A stretch of DNA of 64,000 bases from Terfezia claveryi (Eukaryota > Ascomycota > Pezizomycetes > Pezizales > Pezizaceae). Below the pieces are notes generated by a model. The model saw nothing but the letters and a program-made list of their open reading frames with translations. It had not been told where the DNA came from and did not search any database. Positions 21,004 to 33,086 of this stretch are shown piece by piece. Positions within the stretch are counted from its first letter, which is position 1, and every line of letters starts with the position of its first letter. The translations under genes were made by a program, and so were the position numbers. The stretch is taken from contig WHUX01000052.1 of NCBI GenBank assembly GCA_015179025.1, positions 62,001 through 126,000 on the forward strand, given 5' to 3'.

Positions 21004-22240
21004 CTAGCCTATTGGTCCCGTTGATGCTTTGATGCTTTGGCAGAACACCACTGACACAGGGCTCACGCGAGTGAGGTTCGTCCCTGGCATAACATCTCTG
21101 AACCCATACCAAAGCGAAATGCTTGGTATCCAGAGAGTGTGAGAGTAGTCCTCATTATCAGGATGAGATATAACAAAATGGCAGCCATAGGCCGCTGAGA
21201 ATATTGGATCAAGCAATGTTAAGAATTATGTAAACTAAAAAAATGTATTAGTTTCAGATCAAATATAGGAAAGTCAGCCTGTGTGGCTTCAGCACACTAT
21301 GTACCATACTTACCACCAATTGGCATTCTGTTATTTTCTTTTTGTGAGCATGTACGCATAACTTGGAAATGGGGAAAGCCCCAAATTCCCAACTTACTCA
21401 ACCCACATCCCATTGCCATAGCCATAAATAATCCGAGAATGCCAGGAACATTGAAAACCATGTGATAATCACAACGCCTCCATTCCAATCACACATACAT
21501 CTAATACATCCTCGTATAGCAGCACTTGCCTTCCAGTGGCTACCTGAACTAGAGAACGTGGGGTTAACTCTTGAAGTAGCATTAACCACTATATAGACGA
21601 GCCACACTGTTCCAGCCCGGAAAGCCAGGATGTAGGGCATCCGCTGTACGTAGGGCGGCACGGCGGCAATGAGAAGCCATAGAACGGCCAATGGGAGCCG
21701 CTGAATAACATCTGGTCTAGCTCACCTCAGTCAAGAGGAGCCTAGTCCCCGGCCTTGAGTGGCACATTAAGAGCAAGGATGAGAAGTGGAAGGAAACATC
21801 GCGTCATCTTTTGCTGATACTCCAATGTGAGTGAATGTACCTGCAGTTGCTTTGGAAATGTTTCATTAAAAACCCTCAGCTCGAGTTGGTCGTGTGAGCT
21901 GTGTAGAACGCAGAGTGGGTTAGCGGTGTAAAGGCTCATTGGCTGTCAAGATAAACCTAGGTGGTGCGCAGGCCTCGGATGAGGAGAGATGCGAAGATGA
22001 CCATTGAAAACGTGCGTTGGAGACGGGACCAGACCAACCAGGAGGGATGATGTACTCCAGGATCGGAGCAACAAGAAGTACCGGTATTTTGATCCCATGC
22101 AAGGGAAACAGAGGAGAGATAAATCCCAGAGGGAGAGAGATAAGGCATAGTTCAATTGCCAATAGCACCAGCGGCGATATTGCGAGTTCCTCCTATCTGC
22201 GGAAGCATGACTCTGACGCCAAGGCCAAAACCTCGTGATC
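21004..22240 (-). other. Possible decayed multi-exon membrane protein gene
   Basis: Several minus-strand frames in a row are hydrophobic. 22168-21920 contains ELCLISLPLGFISPLF and VLLVAPILEYIIPPGW. 21691-21398 contains PLAVLWLLIAAVPPYVQ and VWLVYIVVNATSR. 21216-21004 is more polar. The order and character resemble a polytopic integral membrane protein, such as a fungal membrane-bound acyltransferase, but I could not join the pieces with good splice sites and a single phase. It may be a pseudogene or chance. Confidence 0.25.
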
Positions 22241-22423
22241 CGTCACAGCCATAAGCTTCATAAAAAAAATGCAGATGCAAAATTCTTGGTATCCATTGCA
22301 TATTCAGAATCACTGTACGTAAAAACTCCAAATAGAAATAGAAAATAGAAAATAGGAACTTTATTCCCTCCTATATTATTCGGGTTATTTTTGCCCTATC
22401 ATTCTCGGCCTAGGCCAGCGCCT

Positions 22424-23042
22424 TCAGTGTAAGTATCCCTCCTTCTCTTGAAAGGCCTCTTCCACACTTACTTTATTAGTCCTAATCTTAAGTTCCGAAT
22501 TCTCCGGGGCTTCATAAGGAGCACTAATTCCGGTAAAATCCTTGATGATACCCTCCCTAGCCTTCTTGTAGAGTCCCTTTGGATCCCTGGTTTCAGCTAC
22601 CTCAAGAGGAATGTCAATGTGAACCTCAATGAATTGGGGACTGGCAGCGCAGTGCAATTCACGCGTAGTGAGTTGGTCAGCGCGGTAGGGTGATATGAAG
22701 GAGATTATTGAGACAGTTGAGGCATCGGCGAAAAGCTTGGAAACCTAATGTAGAGAAATATAAGTGGGAAGAATTGAGTGGTTGATTTTTGAGAGGTATT
22801 GTAATTTATGTATGCTGCGACCTGCACCGTGATCAAATTGAGCTGCGAGATGTATTATTACATGATCCATCGATTCAACGCAGACTTGCCGCCAAAAATA
22901 CGGAACAATAAAAACCTCAAATTACCGGGGATCTTAAATAATCATGGGGACTGCCTGGCCTCGGCTATCCGTCGAATATTTTCATTTCTGTCTTTCCCCG
23001 AGAAACTCGAATCCTTATTCAGACTGAAGCGAATGTTGTCAC
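22424..23042 (-). pseudogene. Adenylylsulfate (APS) kinase gene fragment, disabled
   Basis: Two minus-strand blocks match APS kinase, which phosphorylates adenylylsulfate to PAPS in sulfate assimilation. Block 1 (23042-22960, after a TTTACAG acceptor) reads GDNIRFSLNKDSSFSGKD and then NENIRRIAE. Block 2 (22744-22424, after an ATTAG acceptor) begins VSKLFADAST, then SFISPYRADQ, DIPLEVAETRDPKGLYKKAR and FTGISAPYEAPENSE. The two join in phase, but the expected donor after IAE is GC (GAG/GCCAGG), not GT, so the splice site is lost. The whole N-terminal part, including the P-loop, is missing upstream. Conserved positions are changed (RFGLNKDLG to RFSLNKDSS) and the C-terminus diverges. This is a truncated, decayed duplicate; the working gene should be elsewhere. 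Confidence 0.85.
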
Positions 23043-26000
23043 CTGTAAAGTGCAGAACAGAGTGAGTGCCAATTTGGTTTCGAGAAGACGGCAAAATGCA
23101 CACGTGTGCATCACCGATCAAATCCGAATCGAAAACTAACAGTCACCCAATTGTTAGAGTCAGATTATTCACGGCATGAATCAGATTATTCACGGCATGA
23201 ATATGTCTCTAGTGAGAGCAAAATGCGCCGGACAAGAATGAAATGCCATCGAGCCTGTAAGCAGCAATACCGTTATGCAGCAATTGCTGTTCCGGAACTG
23301 TGGCGTCTGTAGGCTTTCCCGACACGGACAGACCGGTCAACCAAATTGTGGTGCCTTGTTGGCCACGGTATTTGTTTCTCTCTTCGCGACATGTTTCTAT
23401 TGGTCCACAAATCAGTCAATTAGTTAGTTACATGCATGTGTCAACGTAAGCCTTATCAAATAAAAGAGTTCGAGGAATCATGTAACCTCCCGAGGAAGAG
23501 AGTACCAATCCTGGGAGCACGGTAGGGCCTCAATCAAGAGGGAAAGAGTGCTGCTATAGATAGCCAAGGGTGATTCACTTCCGTAGCCATTTTCCTTCAG
23601 ATCTCTGCTTCCTGAAGAAATGTTCTAATCAGGATCCAGAAGCCGTAGTGTAAACGGCTGAATAATCTGGTTGGCACACCCCCAGACTAGCGGCTGAAAG
23701 TTAGGTAAGGTGGGGTGTGGTGGGTGGGGCAGGATCTCTTGGGCGGGGACGGAAAAATTCGGTTGAGGGGTTCTGGGGTCGCTGTGTGAGCCAGTGTCAA
23801 AGACCAGAACGTCAGCTATCCTAAACTCGACACCCAGATCTTGCAAGGGGCAGTAAGTGGAACAGCGCAGAGAAGCAGTGAGGAAAGATATCGATGTGTT
23901 GGTCAAGGACTGGGCTGTGTTCGTGAATTATTATGCACTTACCTTACGATGGGCGATTAGTGGGCAGTAGGCTGTGCGGTTCAAATATCGATGGCAAGGA
24001 AAGAAATCGAGGCCTTGGATCAACTTGCGAAATATCTATTATAAACATCCAAAGCAGGATGACGTATTCTGCTCCAAGGCTACCTAGCGTGATGTCTCAA
24101 TTCGAAAAGAAACACCTATCTATCTGTTCTTGAACCTGCGATGTGTTTGACTAATGCTCGGGTACCGCACTCTATCTTGAGTTTCAGTCTCGCGATCGGA
24201 AGCGAAAGCAGAGGGCACAGGAAGGCACAGGAGGGCACAGGAGGGCACAGAGGGCACAGGGAGGGGTTGTGCCAACCAGACTAGTTGTAGGACCCTTTTC
24301 GTTGGGTACGACTGGACCTACAACCTACAAGCAGGACAAGCAGGGTGACGCAAATGATTAGCCGCTTGCATTGTACATAAGTACCGGTAGTAAACGATTT
24401 TGAGCCCTTAATTAAGTAGCCTCGTTAAACGTTTGCAACGCGCGATGCTCACATAGTCAGCAGCCAGATGAGCACTTAGGTTCACTCGCTCACACGCTGG
24501 CATTGTGCTTGAAAGATCTAGTGACTTACTTGCATTTCATATCTATACTCTCTCTATGCGCCATATATACATATGTACATGTTCAATCAACAATAGCTGG
24601 CCAAATTTACATTCAGATCTGAGACAAGATAAGAGATTCTAGGACCAAGTACAGATCTAAGATCCCCTCGGCAATATATCGGATATGTTCTTACTAGTCT
24701 ATCGTCGCCTGCCTATGTAGAGATCTGTTCAATCGCCTTATCCGAAACAGGCAGTGGAGGAGAATCATGACGCCAAGAATTCAAATAGGCCTAGAGTAAG
24801 TAGGCAGCCCATAAGGCATTACCTAGGGCTATTCCAAACTTATGTACGGTATGCGATGTTGAGTGTAGAGTACGACGCTGTATCCATATTATTGAACTGA
24901 TTGCTGTTGATCTACCTTCAAGAAGACCTAGTCTCCTTCTACGACGAACCTACTGCCGACGTCAACAGTATTTAGTTCCGGAGGCAGTACAAGTATCAAG
25001 CTCTTGTGGAACAACACATGAGCCTCTCCACCACGGAAATGGACAGCAACCTGAGTAACAAGAGGCGGGCTTTGAAAGTCATAACTAGTTGCAGTCTCTA
25101 TTGTGCAATTCATGGGAGCCTGGCTTGATTTGTAAACTGTTACTATACCGGTAAGTTAGTCATAGTTAACGTACTCTACGGGTAACGAACCAACGAACCC
25201 CATTCTGTCTCTGTCTGTGCACATTGCCATTGCCGAGGGATTAAATTAGGTAAGTTGGTTAGCCAGGTGGTTAGCTACCGGTACCTGGTGAGTTGAATAT
25301 CGTTAGCCGTCAATGATGGATCGAGCCAGTCTCGATTCCAGTCTCAAGTCCGTGCTGCCAACAAGACTATCTCGAGCGTGAATAATATAAATACAAGGTC
25401 TAAAGCATAGGCCCTGGGTTAGGGATTAGTTGTCGGTCACCATGCAACCAGGTATGTTCACCGTACATATGCTCTTATCCAACCAGCCTAGCGCTAATCG
25501 TGGAAAGGGTTTGAACTCGGCTGTATGCAATCCTTCAACAAACCTTCTTGGCGTCGATGAATTAGGGTACCCGACGCGGTGTTGAGAGAACTTATCCTCG
25601 ATTCCTTTCCGAACCATTCGCTCATTTGCTAACCATTTCAAGGACATATCATACACGGATGTCTCCACGAAGAAAGAAGACGCGAGCTTCTGTCTCTGAC
25701 GCGGCGGGCTGCTTAGCACATATCTGACGAAGAGCGTAGGATTATCATTCGATCAGGACTGGCGGCATACTGTGGGGGTGTTAGAGGGCCCAGTACTTAC
25801 TTCGAAGGGCGGGGAGGGGGGCGGAGGGCAGGAGGAGGAGGAAATGGAAACGGGGACGGAATTATGAGAAAAAATTAAAAGAGGGAACCGGGGAAGAGAG
25901 GGGTACAGCAGTGGCTGCAGCTGAGGCTTTAGCATACCATCAAACTAATATTGCCTTCGATCATCTCGCGGACGAGAACAGAGGGGGAACAGCTGTCGCA

Positions 26001-27862
26001 ACATTGAAGGTATTCAATTTTCAGCGAGCCAACCACAAATGTCGACGGCAAAAGAGGTTGGGTAGCTACCTCTGCTGCCATTACGATAACCTCACCCCCA
26101 AATGTGATCGAGATAGTACGGTAGTCCTTACTTACTTTGCTGCAATTTCAAATCAAATACCCATATTGACATACCTTGTCTCTCACACGGCTGCAGCAGT
26201 ACAGCGTAGCAGTACATCCAGTAGGCAGCAAGCAATGTGGGCGGCCGCGCAGTATGTAGTTGTGGTGAGGATGCTCTAGATACCTGTTGATTCATCCTTG
26301 ACGTCGTCTTAACTTCTTGGAACACCCGTCCAGACAGCCTCTTATTGGCGGCTGGAAAGGAAACCTGGCACGTAGTCAGAGGATATCTATTAAGGCTGAT
26401 TCGCCCCTCTCAGGGTGTTGGTTTCAATCTTTTTGGGTTGACAACTCCCATTGTGGGTTGCCAGCCGTGAATTTCTTTTTCTCTCTTGATACCGAGATGT
26501 ACCCGTTCTCATAGGCAGGTACCTGTTCCCAGAGCAAATGCATTTTACCACAAAGAAGCAAAATCAAAGGAAAATTGTTCGCCAGTTACTTCCCGCCACC
26601 ACCCCGGCGGAATCTCCAAAACTGTAACATCAATAATTGGCGTAACGAATCAGCGTTGTTCCAAGCCGACAGGAGCACAACACATCTTCCGTTACTTTCT
26701 CCTCCGCAGACCCCCCTTCCAACCAACCACAGCAACCGTCCACCGTCTCTAGCCACACTGGTTTTAGGCACTATCCGAGTTCTTAATATATCCTAGCACG
26801 GAGCTGAATCATAGTCACTGTGAGAGGACCCTTGTATCTCCACATCGATTACCTGCCTTAGCCCATCTTCCAACAGAGGCAAAGATTCTGACATGTCAGT
26901 TAGGAAGCTAGCCATACAATTTGGCCATCTTTACCAGGATTACACTTATCCTCCCAAGACTACTTTGAATCATCAGCCATTGCGGTTCCTTCGGTCTGTT
27001 TTCAAAGGGCCTCTGCTGCAAGGGTTGACAGTGGTCAATTTTTTCTAAGAAAAAAAAACCGGAAACTTTCTTTTTGCTTCTCTCATCAAGTTCATACCAC
27101 GCCATCCGCCCATCTGGTGGAGCCGCTTTCTGCCTGCTTATTTGACGGATTCTACGTCAATTTCTCTCTTCAAGGCGCACAAAAACAAGCACCTGCGCCT
27201 CGGTGATCTTATCTACTGCATAACGATCAATTCCTACTAGTTTCTCTACAGTGTGGGGAAGGAAGCTTCGTTGGGCTCATAAGTGTGGTTAAAATCCTAC
27301 TTTAGCTCCCGGATTCCCCTTTAGCTCCCACCCTTTTGGTTATATATTATACCAAATCCTCCCGCATCTTCCCACGACAGCACATACTTCGGACAACGAA
27401 TAGAAGGTCGAAGCGGTGGGTTTCCATTCAGTCTGGTGAGTACGACGCGAGACTAGGCACAGTTTGCCAGCCTGGCCAGCGTGGGGTTTCTGCAGCTTCT
27501 AGATTCCGAAGCGGATATCCTTATTTCCAGACATACTGCATGTGGGGAAGGCAAGGTGATCTCACGTGCTGCACATCTTATCAGTCCCAGATATTTTCAT
27601 TAAATACACGCTCTCCTCTTCTCTCAGGGTGAGATACGCCCGTGATCACCCATTGCACCCTTGAATTCGGGCACCCTTCGATGTACGACTCTCCCGTCCT
27701 GACCCGCTTTTCACAGAATCGAAGACGCAAGGTTCAAACAGAATAGACTAAGCTGTCACTAGCAAGAGGATTTTACGGCGTTCCACAAGAGTGATAAGAG
27801 GGACCTCTTATTGGAACTGCAACCCTCTGCAAAGGCACAAACACCCATCTACTCTTTGAGAT
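23043..27862. other. Long gene-poor interval
   Basis: No intact gene is supported. Contents include a 21-bp tandem duplication at about 23161-23202 (CAGATTATTCACGGCATGAAT), a motif copy with flanking palindrome near 23663-23690, and the 10-bp minisatellite and motif at 24211-24283. Short minus-strand frames at 24928-25113 and 25426-25719 have no recognisable features. Confidence 0.45.
24211..24283. repeat. 10-bp minisatellite GAGGGCACAG joined to a TGTGCCAACCAGACTA motif
   Basis: Five near-identical 10-bp units start at 24211, 24221, 24231, 24241 and about 24250. They end in GGGAGGGGTTG directly before an exact TGTGCCAACCAGACTA (24268-24283). The first motif in the window (11-26) has the similar left context GGGAGGTGT. 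Confidence 0.75.
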
Positions 27863-29224
27863 ATGACGAAATTTTGGGACAAAGTACTTGAGGTCATCCT
27901 CTCACGAGGACAGCGGGAGCGGCATGAGAAGTATCTATGGGACAAACAGTGCGGAATATCCCCAGCTACGTCAATTTCGAGCACCTCATCTCTGGATCGA
28001 ACAATAACTCCAGAATTCAAACCTACAGTAAAGCCTGCAGAAGGCAGCTCACCTGTGACACGATTACCCACTGCAAGCTCACCAACTCTTCACTCTCCAT
28101 CCACTCCATTGACCCAGCATTCATCCCCAGCTGGATCTCCCACACACCAAACTCATCCCCACAAGGCCACAAATGGGCTTCCTCCACGGGCGCCACTCCC
28201 ACGCCGCCAGCGCGAAGACAGGCCTTATTTCTCCTTGGAGCCTCTCATTGAGGCTCAGAAGCTCACTGCCTCGGAGAAGCCATGGACTGCAGCAATTGAA
28301 TTGCCACCACCAAAGCTTCCACTCCCAAACCACGAGAAGGCTTCCCAGAGGCAACCCCTTCTATATGAGGTTCCGCCCCTCAGTCAAACACAAGGGATTG
28401 GTCGTTATCGTCGGTCGGTCAATGCTACTGAAGAGTTCATAGACTCTAGGATTAATAAGCGAAACGATAGTTTCGCAGACTTATCGACGCTACGGAAAGA
28501 AAAACCTCGAGCCGGCAGCGACGAATACATAAGACCTGCAAAGATTCTGGGGAATATGGACACCACAAGCCCACCGCCTCCACGCAAAGCTTTCTCGCGT
28601 GGCAATAGTCCTGTCAGATTGGCTATATATGGGGAAGCAGTAAACGAAGTCGGAGAGGAGGAGCTCGAAGAAATTGATGGCAGATTGATATTTGGGAGAA
28701 GAAAAAGGGCCGTATCTGCAGTTCGCGGTACTGATAGCATCAACAATGAGGGTGAAGCAGAAAAGGTTCTTGTTACAACATCTGACCCCGGTGTCACTAC
28801 AACTGAGGCAGTTGTGGCAGCAATTGCGGAAGAAAAAATCACCGTATCGAAGAAGACGCAAGGAAGCGATGAAGAGAATGTGAGAGGGAGGAGAAAGACT
28901 ATGGATGCGAGGAATCTCAACCGCCCGACAGCCACCAAATTAAAGGGTGATATCAAAGCCAGAATTAGGCATGCCACAACATCTGAGGATGTGGAAGAAG
29001 CTGTAGAGACAGATGAGGGCTTCGAAGAAGTTGAGAGTTTCTCTGAGGGGTGTGGGGCAAAGTTTATGAAGGGCAGCAAAGGATCCAAAGAGAAGTCAAA
29101 GACACCACCGAAGGCACAGGAAGTTGGGAGAAAGAATAGGAAAACAAGAGGGCCTGGCCAGGGAGCTGGAGCTGGGACAGGAAACACAGGATTGAAGGCT
29201 GTTGGGGGAGGAGGACTGGTTTAA
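27863..29224 (+). CDS. Hypothetical protein, largely disordered
   Basis: Uninterrupted 453-residue frame. The first 30 residues (MTKFWDKVLEVILSRGQRER..) could form a helix. Residues 30-150 are Ser/Thr/Pro-rich and the middle is mixed charged. The C-terminus is Lys/Gly-rich (GSKGSKEKSK, then GAGAGTGNTGLKAVGGGG). I see no domain, signal peptide or membrane segment. The start chosen is the first ATG; sequence upstream looks like leader. The minus strand is also open for 260 codons here, but that frame is a hydrophobic shadow of the S/P/E-rich plus-strand codons. Function unknown; probably a fungal-specific low-complexity protein. Confidence 0.65.
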   Translation: MTKFWDKVLEVILSRGQRERHEKYLWDKQCGISPATSISSTSSLDRTITPEFKPTVKPAEGSSPVTRLPTASSPTLHSPSTPLTQHSSPAGSPTHQTHPHKATNGLPPRAPLPRRQREDRPYFSLEPLIEAQKLTASEKPWTAAIELPPPKLPLPNHEKASQRQPLLYEVPPLSQTQGIGRYRRSVNATEEFIDSRINKRNDSFADLSTLRKEKPRAGSDEYIRPAKILGNMDTTSPPPPRKAFSRGNSPVRLAIYGEAVNEVGEEELEEIDGRLIFGRRKRAVSAVRGTDSINNEGEAEKVLVTTSDPGVTTTEAVVAAIAEEKITVSKKTQGSDEENVRGRRKTMDARNLNRPTATKLKGDIKARIRHATTSEDVEEAVETDEGFEEVESFSEGCGAKFMKGSKGSKEKSKTPPKAQEVGRKNRKTRGPGQGAGAGTGNTGLKAVGGGGLV

Positions 29225-30796
29225 GGAAGTAGGGATGGACTATATAAAACGTATTGTGAGGGATTATTTGATGTTATACGACTGGGATGACATATCTGGT
29301 TATGTTTTCTACTATTTTCTTTTTTTTGTGCGATATGTTTGTGTAGTTTCCTTTGGGTTTCCTTTGTTGGATGACTAACGACCTAACGATGGGGACTGAC
29401 TGGGCTGGCGCACTGGGTTTTTCCTTCGTTCCTTTGTTTGGGAGGCGGCATAGGGCTAGGTATATCTCCTTTGGAACATTTTCAAAACTAAAGGCATTGT
29501 TTTATATATTGTGGAAGAATCAAGGTGAGGGCGGAATTGTGTGGGGGTATAGTACTCATGGAAGCAGTTGTAGTATCAGCCTGAATTTTTGGTAAATATT
29601 TTTTGGCGTTGTTGTTGTTTCGATGATTCTCAATTTATTTTGTTTCTAAAACACCTCGCTAATATGTCGACATTCTCCATTAAAATTCTCCAGTGGTGCG
29701 TCTCATATGATAAAATGCCGATGTTACTCTAGCCTTCCTTTATACCATGTATACGGCATGGCAGTTCAGCTAACTAGGTTATTACTTAGATCATTAGCTT
29801 TCTTCTAGACTTTGTATTTGTATTCCAATCACGTCCGGTACTCGAGATCTCATAGGACGAAATGCCATATTGCACCTACATTAAGATACCCACTATTACA
29901 CATATAATAAGAAAAAAGGAAGCAACTCTGTGATTGCTGAGGTCAATTATCGTCTCGATCAGAACTCGAAGATCGGTGGATTTTGTCGTAACATTTCAAA
30001 GTCACGTACCAAACACCCAACCTATCACCGACGACAATTTCAACTGCCCAGTACCAATCACCTTTTATTAAATTGCATTTTAAGCTTGGCTGACGGCATT
30101 CATGATGGTGAATACATCGAAAAGCATATATAGATCTTGCGTTCTGTGAATCCACATGCCCCTATGCGGATTGAACTTACAATTCGAGAAGTTGTTGCAG
30201 GTGGCTTAAAAACTGCTAGGTAGGTTATCGGATTGTTAATGGTCATTGATGTATGTAGCTTTGATTCGTTGAAAAATCTACTGACCGTTATTGTTGAGCG
30301 CGCGCCTAGTGAGAGTAAGGTTGGATGTCTCGCTTCTACCTATGACTTGCGTCTCCCGTGATCAAACGCACCCCGCAGCCGAATCATCCCCGCTCACGGT
30401 AGAAATAAGATGCCCATGTTTCAGAGCAACCTGTAAGCTTCATCTGGTCCCTGGCATGTTTTTTTAATTCCCCACTTCCCCACAGTTGCAATGTTACACT
30501 TCACCAAAACAAAAGCAAGGTATACAGCGCCCAAAACCTAATCTGTGTCTAATACCGCGTCCATATGCAGAGTGTAATCATCAATCCCGGCTCTATAACA
30601 TGAAGACTGGACTTGGACTATCCAATGAGGGGTATAGGGCTACCATCAGAAACTTAAGCTGGGAGAAGCATACAAGAGTGATGTTTCAGGATTTTACAAG
30701 TTAGAGTATTGCTTTTTTGTTCTGATATACTTGGATTGATGTGGTTGGATGGATATTTGTATAAGACATGCATAGACAAGAGACCAGACTGGCTAA
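29225..30796. other. Intergenic, no gene seen
   Basis: The first few hundred bases are T-rich and look like 3' untranslated sequence. No coding frame with gene-like features. Confidence 0.45.
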
Positions 30797-31800
30797 CGAC
30801 ATGGGCGTTCAGGGTACTGTAAATGCTGCAGTCGATTGAATATGGGACAAACGTTGTTGGAGGCGTATCGCCCAATAAATCAGGGCAACATTTGGTGTTA
30901 TCAGTCTATTCTACGGTAAGAGAGGTATGTAACCCCTTTGGTGCGTGGCCAGACTGCTTGTATCTTCCTATTGGCTGCTTTCGATGGAATATATGTATTG
31001 TAAGTTTGTAGACTGAGAGATCACCACTAGGCAGTTAGCTATCTGAAGTCAAACGCAACAAGCATTTTCGTTTCTGCTATCCGGGCTACGTCCGCAATAT
31101 TGGAGGCCATTGAGGCCGAAAATTCACTCATTTTTTGTTGGTAGCGGAGCATGTACCCGTCCATGAGCCGTTGCGCATTTTACTCTGCTCTCCGGACGCA
31201 GTCCAAATCACGACTTTTGGGTCCGAATTCCCCCGGAATGCTACATGCCCCGAGCTGTTGCCGTATTGGCCATATCCGCAATTTACACCGGGTGTGATCA
31301 GTATAGTTGCGAAGTCCAGGACGCTTGGATACGAAGCCGTGGCGAGTACAACTAAGGCCGGGCTAGGGCAAAGTTATTTGGTTGGTGTGGGTGGAGATGC
31401 GCTGGGGGGAACAAGCTTAAGAGAAGCCCTGGAGATGGTCTGGGATTATGAGATACAGAAGGGGTGGTTGTGATTGGGGAGATGGGGGGAGATGATGAGT
31501 TGGAGGTAGCGGAGTAAAGAGGAATAAGGGAGAACCAATGAAGTCAGTTGCTGAGTCTATCAATTTTGTAGCTGGGCTAGAGTACAAATACGGACTACGA
31601 GGATCTGCGAAGACAAAATAGTCGGTCTGATAGCAGGCATAACGGCACCAACTAACAGGACCATGGGCCATTCTGGTACGTTTTATGGGGTATATATCTG
31701 CAGACGACAAGTTGAAAGCTTTCAGGCATTTTGGGATTCAAAACTCCCATCCCGGGCAAGCTGGTGAGCGAATGACACAGCTTTTCACTACAACCAGAAG
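30797..31800 (+). pseudogene. Succinate-CoA ligase alpha subunit-like gene, disabled
   Basis: Pieces of a succinyl-CoA synthetase alpha-type protein follow each other in order but in different frames. EYGTNVVGGVSPNKSGQH is at about 30838-30924, followed by a GTATGT donor. NATSIFVSAIRATSAILEAI and EAENSLIF run from about 31039. VAEHVPVHEPLRI is at about 31141. TPGVISIVAKSRTLGYEAV, then STTKAGLGQSYLVGVGGDAL, reach 31470. GVVVIGEMGGDDELEVAE occurs in a shifted frame to 31507, LIAGITAPTNRTMGHSGTF from about 31625, and ADDKLKAFRHFGI in another frame near 31700. Frameshifts lie at the T-run at 31131-31136, near 31463 and near 31690, with in-frame stops between. The working enzyme couples succinyl-CoA cleavage to NTP formation in the mitochondrial matrix. 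The N-terminal CoA-binding start is absent. Confidence 0.87.
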
Positions 31801-33046
31801 GATTCTTCCGACGAAGCCGCCCCACCAGAATCAGCAGGTTGTAAGCAAATATGCGGAAACTCGTGTCAAAGGTTCCTTATTGGCCAGATGTCCTAGTCAC
31901 GTGAGATACATCCGGTCTATGGCTAACGTGCTGCGGCACTACCAGATCCAGGCAAGGAATTACCAAATTGGCCCAAAAAGAGATCTAAAAGTGGGATCTT
32001 ACTTCATACCATAGTTGAAGCAATTGCTTATCTCTTGATTCAGCATGACGTCCCTAGCGAGGTATCCCAGCTCAAAACCTCAACCCAAACGGATTCTCTC
32101 TTTGCATTGCAATTTGTCGGCATTGTGGCCTCCTCTCCCCATGGCTCTTTCCCTCGGATCTCCCTTTCCTTTTCCTACGGTATGGGTCCTGATCAGGCTC
32201 TCGTAGAGAGCATGCCCACCCGCATGAATTCATCTACCACTATTCACATTTCTCTGCGGTCCTTCGCTCTGTATACGAACTCATCTTTCGTGAGAAAGAA
32301 GCCCCTTTGATTGAGTAGGTAGGAATTGAATTGGACGATGAGACTGACCCAGGGGTCAGAGTATAAGGTTATGAATCCACATATCGGTTGTCTGGGCACG
32401 GTCTGCTGGTCGTCAACAAAAAAATTATTCAAACTGACACACAGGGTTTTAATAAATAGTGCTGGTCTTGAACTGAATACCAACGATGTGCTTGTGCAGG
32501 CCCCCAGTCAATCTCATTGACACAGGTGGGAAGGCCAACAAAGACACGATGAAGGAATGAGTTGAGGTATAAATGAGTCTTTGTGAACCCGGCTGTAGTT
32601 TAGATAATACCTAAGATTGGTTTTAGAGAAATCTAGAAAGGATATCAGGCGGGATAAATCTGAGGACTCTTCCTCTAACAGAAAACCTATTTGTGTCATG
32701 AATATGGAGATAACTGTGGTTAATGAGGTAATTCAGGGTAATAATTACCTTTAAAGTTCAAACCGTTGCGTGACAAATGGCAGTTACTCCTCTTTCGCCC
32801 ACCAGGTAACGCCGTAGCATTAAATACACACAAAACTAAGTAATCCAAGTTGCATCGTACTTCACCAAGTAGGTAGGATCTGAGAGTAGCACAGGTCAGT
32901 GTTGATCCGATCCCTCCTCTACAGTAGCAACTTGAGCGCTCAGGCTAAGGGGATTGCGAACGAGAGTAAGCATATGTCGCCACCAAGAGTATGGTTAATT
33001 GGTTAGATTAGATTCCCCACCAATTTCTCGTATATTCAATGTTTTG

Positions 33047-33086
<40 letters not shown>

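Noticed and set aside
28405..29187. 260-codon open frame on the minus strand inside the 27863-29224 gene
   Set aside because: It is antisense to a longer plus-strand frame, and its Ser/Leu/Phe-rich composition is what the reverse of Glu/Lys/Thr-rich codons gives.
33047..33085. Poly(A) run as the tail of a processed pseudogene or LINE
   Set aside because: No recognisable coding body precedes it and no target-site duplication was evident.
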